DNA of 7,563 nucleotides from contig WFPV01000190.1 of the NCBI GenBank assembly GCA_015487405.1, positions 1 to 7,563 of the forward strand, in the 5' to 3' direction. Shown one piece after another: positions 5,900 through 7,563 of this stretch. The position numbers and the translations under genes were made by a program. Below the pieces are notes generated by a model. The model was not told where the DNA came from. It worked only from the letters and a program-made list of their open reading frames with translations, and did not search any database. The first letter of the stretch is position 1. Each line of letters starts with the position of its first letter. Source of the DNA: Aquifex sp. Lineage in GTDB: Bacteria > Aquificota > Aquificia > Aquificales > Aquificaceae.

Positions 5900-6602
5900 T
5901 TTCTTTCCTGAGTTTTTCAAGAGCACTGCTTTTTAGCTGGGCTACACGCGAGATGGAGCAGTTTAAGACCTTCGCCACTTCCCTCATGGGAAGCTCTTCG
6001 TAAAAGATTAGCTGAATTACGAGCTTTTCCCTGTCGGGGAGCTTCCTTATAGCTTCCTTTAGTTTCTCCTCAAATTCCTTGCGGATGATAGCATCTTCTA
6101 CGTTATCATTTTTAGATTTCAAAATTTCCTCGTAATCTCTAAGGTTTTCTTTGAACACCTCTTCCAAAGAAAGTATGTGAGAAAAGGAAATCTTGTGAAG
6201 TAAGTTTAAGAGCTCCTCGCGGGATAGGTTCATCTCTTTTGCTATCTCCTCATCAGTGGGCTCTCTTCCAAGCTTTTCCTTTAATCTCTCTACAACTTCC
6301 TTTAGTTGTCTTTCCTTTTCTCTTACGCTCCTGCTTCCGAAGTCCAAGCTCCTCAGGTAGTCGTAAATTGCTCCCTTTATGCGGAGCTTTATGTAGCTCT
6401 CCGCCCTTTTGGTGTTTACTTCCTTTAGGTTGTCTATCGCCTTTATTAGCCCTACTATTCCGTAGCCTATCAGGTCTCTTATGTCAACGCTGTCCGGGAG
6501 GTTCTTCTTTAGATTGAAGGCTATACCTTTAACGAGAGGGAGATACTTTAAGATAAGTTCTTCCCTCTCCTTCTCGGATAGTTTTCCGTAAGGATTTTTC
6601 AT
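5886..6602 (-). CDS. fliA: Flagellar RNA polymerase sigma factor FliA (sigma-28)
   Basis: This 238-residue group 3 sigma factor directs RNA polymerase to late flagellar and chemotaxis promoters; in the family it is held inactive by FlgM until the hook is finished. Region 2 covers about 12-90: LPLVKGIAFNLKK, then DIRDLIGYGIVGLIKAIDN, and the core/-10 recognition part RAESYIKLRIKGAIYDYLRS leading to DFGSRSVREKER. Region 3 (about 95-150) contains LGREPTDEEIAKEM. Region 4 (about 185-236) has LPDREKLVIQLIFYEELPMR followed by the helix-turn-helix EVAKVLNCSISRVAQLKSSAL that reads the -35 box. The length fits FliA. The start ATG lies inside the flhG stop (ATGA), with AGGG a few bases upstream within flhG. 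It closes the flhF-flhG-fliA operon, an order known from many flagellated bacteria. No flgM or further flagellar gene follows. Confidence 0.96.
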   Translation of the reverse strand: MKNPYGKLSEKEREELILKYLPLVKGIAFNLKKNLPDSVDIRDLIGYGIVGLIKAIDNLKEVNTKRAESYIKLRIKGAIYDYLRSLDFGSRSVREKERQLKEVVERLKEKLGREPTDEEIAKEMNLSREELLNLLHKISFSHILSLEEVFKENLRDYEEILKSKNDNVEDAIIRKEFEEKLKEAIRKLPDREKLVIQLIFYEELPMREVAKVLNCSISRVAQLKSSALEKLRKEIKPE

Positions 6603-7426
6603 ATCCCTATCTTTTTCAGTATTTTACTCCAGAAGCTCTCGGTTTCCCTTTTGGACGGCTCTATTTTCTGGATAGCTTTCTTTAGTTCGTTTTTGAAACC
6701 TCTGTCTACGGGATTTTGATTAATAACGTTCCTTATGAGGTTTTTTCTGAACTTTAAAAATCCCAAGTAGTTTACGGAGGCTTCCGTATACTTTGCGGCA
6801 AGTAGCTTGACACTCTCGTAAACAGCCAAGGCTTCTCCCTCGTTATCCGCTTTATTTATTAAAAGGTGAAAGCTATTTACTCCCTCCTCCTTGTTTAGAA
6901 CCTTTATAAGAGCGTAGGCGTCAGCTATGGCTGTGGGCTCAGGCGTGGTCACTATTATGGGAACGTCAACGGCGGAGAGGAGAGTAATCGTAGTCCTGTG
7001 AAGACCGGGAGGCGTATCAACTATAACGTAATCGTAGTTTTCCTCTGCAAACTCGTGAAGTGCGTGAATGATAGAGACAAGTCTTTGCTTTGGGAGGTCC
7101 GCAAGCTCGTGAAATCCGGAGCCCCCGGAGATGAAGAAAAGTCTTTCTTTGACCTTTACTGGGAGTTCCTTTATGGTGGTTAAGCCCCTTATAAGGTCGG
7201 AGAGGTCCTTAAGCGGTGCTATTCCATACATAAGGTGAATGTTGCTCAAGCCCAAATCTCCGTCAAAGATTAAAACTCTGTAGCCCTGTTCCGCGAGAAT
7301 CTCCCCCGCATTTATGCTTATTATGGTTTTGCCAACACCACCTTTGCCGCTACCTATCCCTATGTAGCGGACGGAGCTGCCCTTTAGCTTGTGCTCCATT
7401 AAGTCAATCTGAGTATCCGACCTCAT
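6599..7426 (-). CDS. flhG: Flagellar number regulator FlhG/FleN (MinD-like ATPase)
   Basis: This 275-residue ParA/MinD-type ATPase limits flagellar number and is the partner and GTPase activator of FlhF. The deviant Walker A motif is GSGKGGVGKT (25-34), switch I is DGDLGLSN (55-62) with D57, and Walker B is VIVDTPPG (134-141). The C-terminus FWSKILKKIGI (265-275) is amphipathic, as in MinD membrane-targeting helices, so the ATP-bound dimer probably sits on the inner membrane. The family's N-terminal FlhF-activating motif DQAxxLR is only faintly visible as SDTQIDLM (3-10). The start at 7426 is chosen because GGAAGAGGAGA precedes it directly and it keeps this N-terminal stretch; it overlaps flhF by 23 bases. 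ATG at 7399 is the alternative and would lose the first nine residues. Context with flhF and fliA separates it from cell-division MinD. Confidence 0.95.
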   Translation of the reverse strand: MRSDTQIDLMEHKLKGSSVRYIGIGSGKGGVGKTIISINAGEILAEQGYRVLIFDGDLGLSNIHLMYGIAPLKDLSDLIRGLTTIKELPVKVKERLFFISGGSGFHELADLPKQRLVSIIHALHEFAEENYDYVIVDTPPGLHRTTITLLSAVDVPIIVTTPEPTAIADAYALIKVLNKEEGVNSFHLLINKADNEGEALAVYESVKLLAAKYTEASVNYLGFLKFRKNLIRNVINQNPVDRGFKNELKKAIQKIEPSKRETESFWSKILKKIGI

Positions 7427-7563
7427 TCTCCTCTTCCAGTATAAGGCGGGTTAAAAAGTCGTAGTTCGCCATAACGATGTTCTCCGGAAGGCTTTGGCCG
7501 GTAGTGAAGCAAAGGATAGGGAGCTGAGTTCTGTAAGCTACGTTTATCATACTCCCCCAAAAC
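7404..7563 (-). CDS. flhF: FlhF, C-terminal 52 residues (truncated by window edge)
   Basis: The minus strand from the right edge reads 52 codons and then TGA at 7406-7404. The visible tail starts FWGSMINVAYRTQLPILCFT, continues TTGQSLPENIVMANYDFLTR and ends in an acidic EEENEVGYSD. This matches the end of the SRP-type GTPase (NG) domain of FlhF, where the G5-region GxxxxxxxxxxxPIxxxxxGQxxPEDI is typical; here the last part is GQSLPENI. FlhF is related to Ffh and FtsY and recruits early flagellar parts to the pole. The GTPase core motifs lie outside the window. FlhF was chosen over FtsY and Ffh because flhG follows with a 23-base overlap and fliA comes next. The identity rests on the short tail plus context. 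Confidence 0.88.
   Translation of the reverse strand, partial: FWGSMINVAYRTQLPILCFTTGQSLPENIVMANYDFLTRLILEEENEVGYSD
7427..7437 (-). promoter_or_regulatory. Shine-Dalgarno sequence of flhG
   Basis: On the minus strand GGAAGAGGAGA stands directly before the ATG at 7426 and lies inside flhF codons for Glu-Glu-Glu. It is the clearest purine-rich ribosome site in the window, where most starts have none. It supports the upstream flhG start over the Met codon at 7399. Confidence 0.5.

Noticed and set aside
6239..6517. Plus-strand open frame of 92 codons opposite fliA
   Set aside because: Its composition is Leu/Ser/Pro/Cys-rich, as expected from the antisense of Lys/Glu-rich coding sequence; fliA is certain here.
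6998..7183. Plus-strand open frame of 61 codons opposite flhG
   Set aside because: Lies opposite the conserved central part of flhG and has no recognisable feature.
1..7563. CRISPR array, tRNA/rRNA, insertion sequence, toxin-antitoxin pair or phage genes
   Set aside because: No regularly spaced direct repeats, no cloverleaf-like segments, no transposase or integrase motifs; nearly every base belongs to an assigned gene.

Overview
The window looks like chromosomal DNA from a thermophilic bacterium of the Aquificaceae (an Aquifex relative). The proteins are very rich in Lys, Glu and Ile. Genes are packed with overlaps or gaps of a few bases. The sigma-28 protein closely resembles, from memory, the Aquifex aeolicus FliA, but is clearly not identical to it, so this is probably a related species or strain. 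No database search was possible, so the taxonomy is an inference.

Layout. Positions 1-495 hold the first 165 codons of an unidentified gene on the minus strand that runs off the left edge. Only 13 bases away, on the plus strand, starts a CARF-HEPN ribonuclease gene of the TM1812/Csx2 CRISPR-ancillary family (509-1669). This is the accessory, defence-type part of the window. No CRISPR array or other cas gene is visible. After the nuclease come five plus-strand genes in a tight run: tryptophanyl-tRNA synthetase (1688-2875), a membrane-anchored PHP-domain protein (2875-3906), a lipoprotein lytic transglycosylase of MltD type (3915-4775), a MobA-like nucleotidyltransferase (4772-5332) and a TPR protein (5342-5899). 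Junctions overlap by 1-4 bases or are 8-18 bases apart, so the run, possibly with the CARF-HEPN gene at its head, could be one transcript. The products have no obvious common pathway, a pattern known for Aquifex operons.

From the right edge a flagellar regulatory operon runs on the minus strand: the C-terminus of FlhF (7404-7563), FlhG/FleN (6599-7426) and the flagellar sigma factor FliA (5886-6602), each overlapping the next. FlhF and FlhG set the place and number of flagella; FliA transcribes late flagellar genes. The fliA and TPR genes meet tail to tail with a 14-base overlap.

The window is fully coding apart from very short gaps. No tRNA, rRNA, insertion sequence, CRISPR array or convincing rho-independent terminator was seen. 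The best candidate for something beyond routine annotation is the divergent pair at 1-1669: a solitary CARF-HEPN ribonuclease and an unknown partner sharing a 13-base start region, joined to a housekeeping operon.
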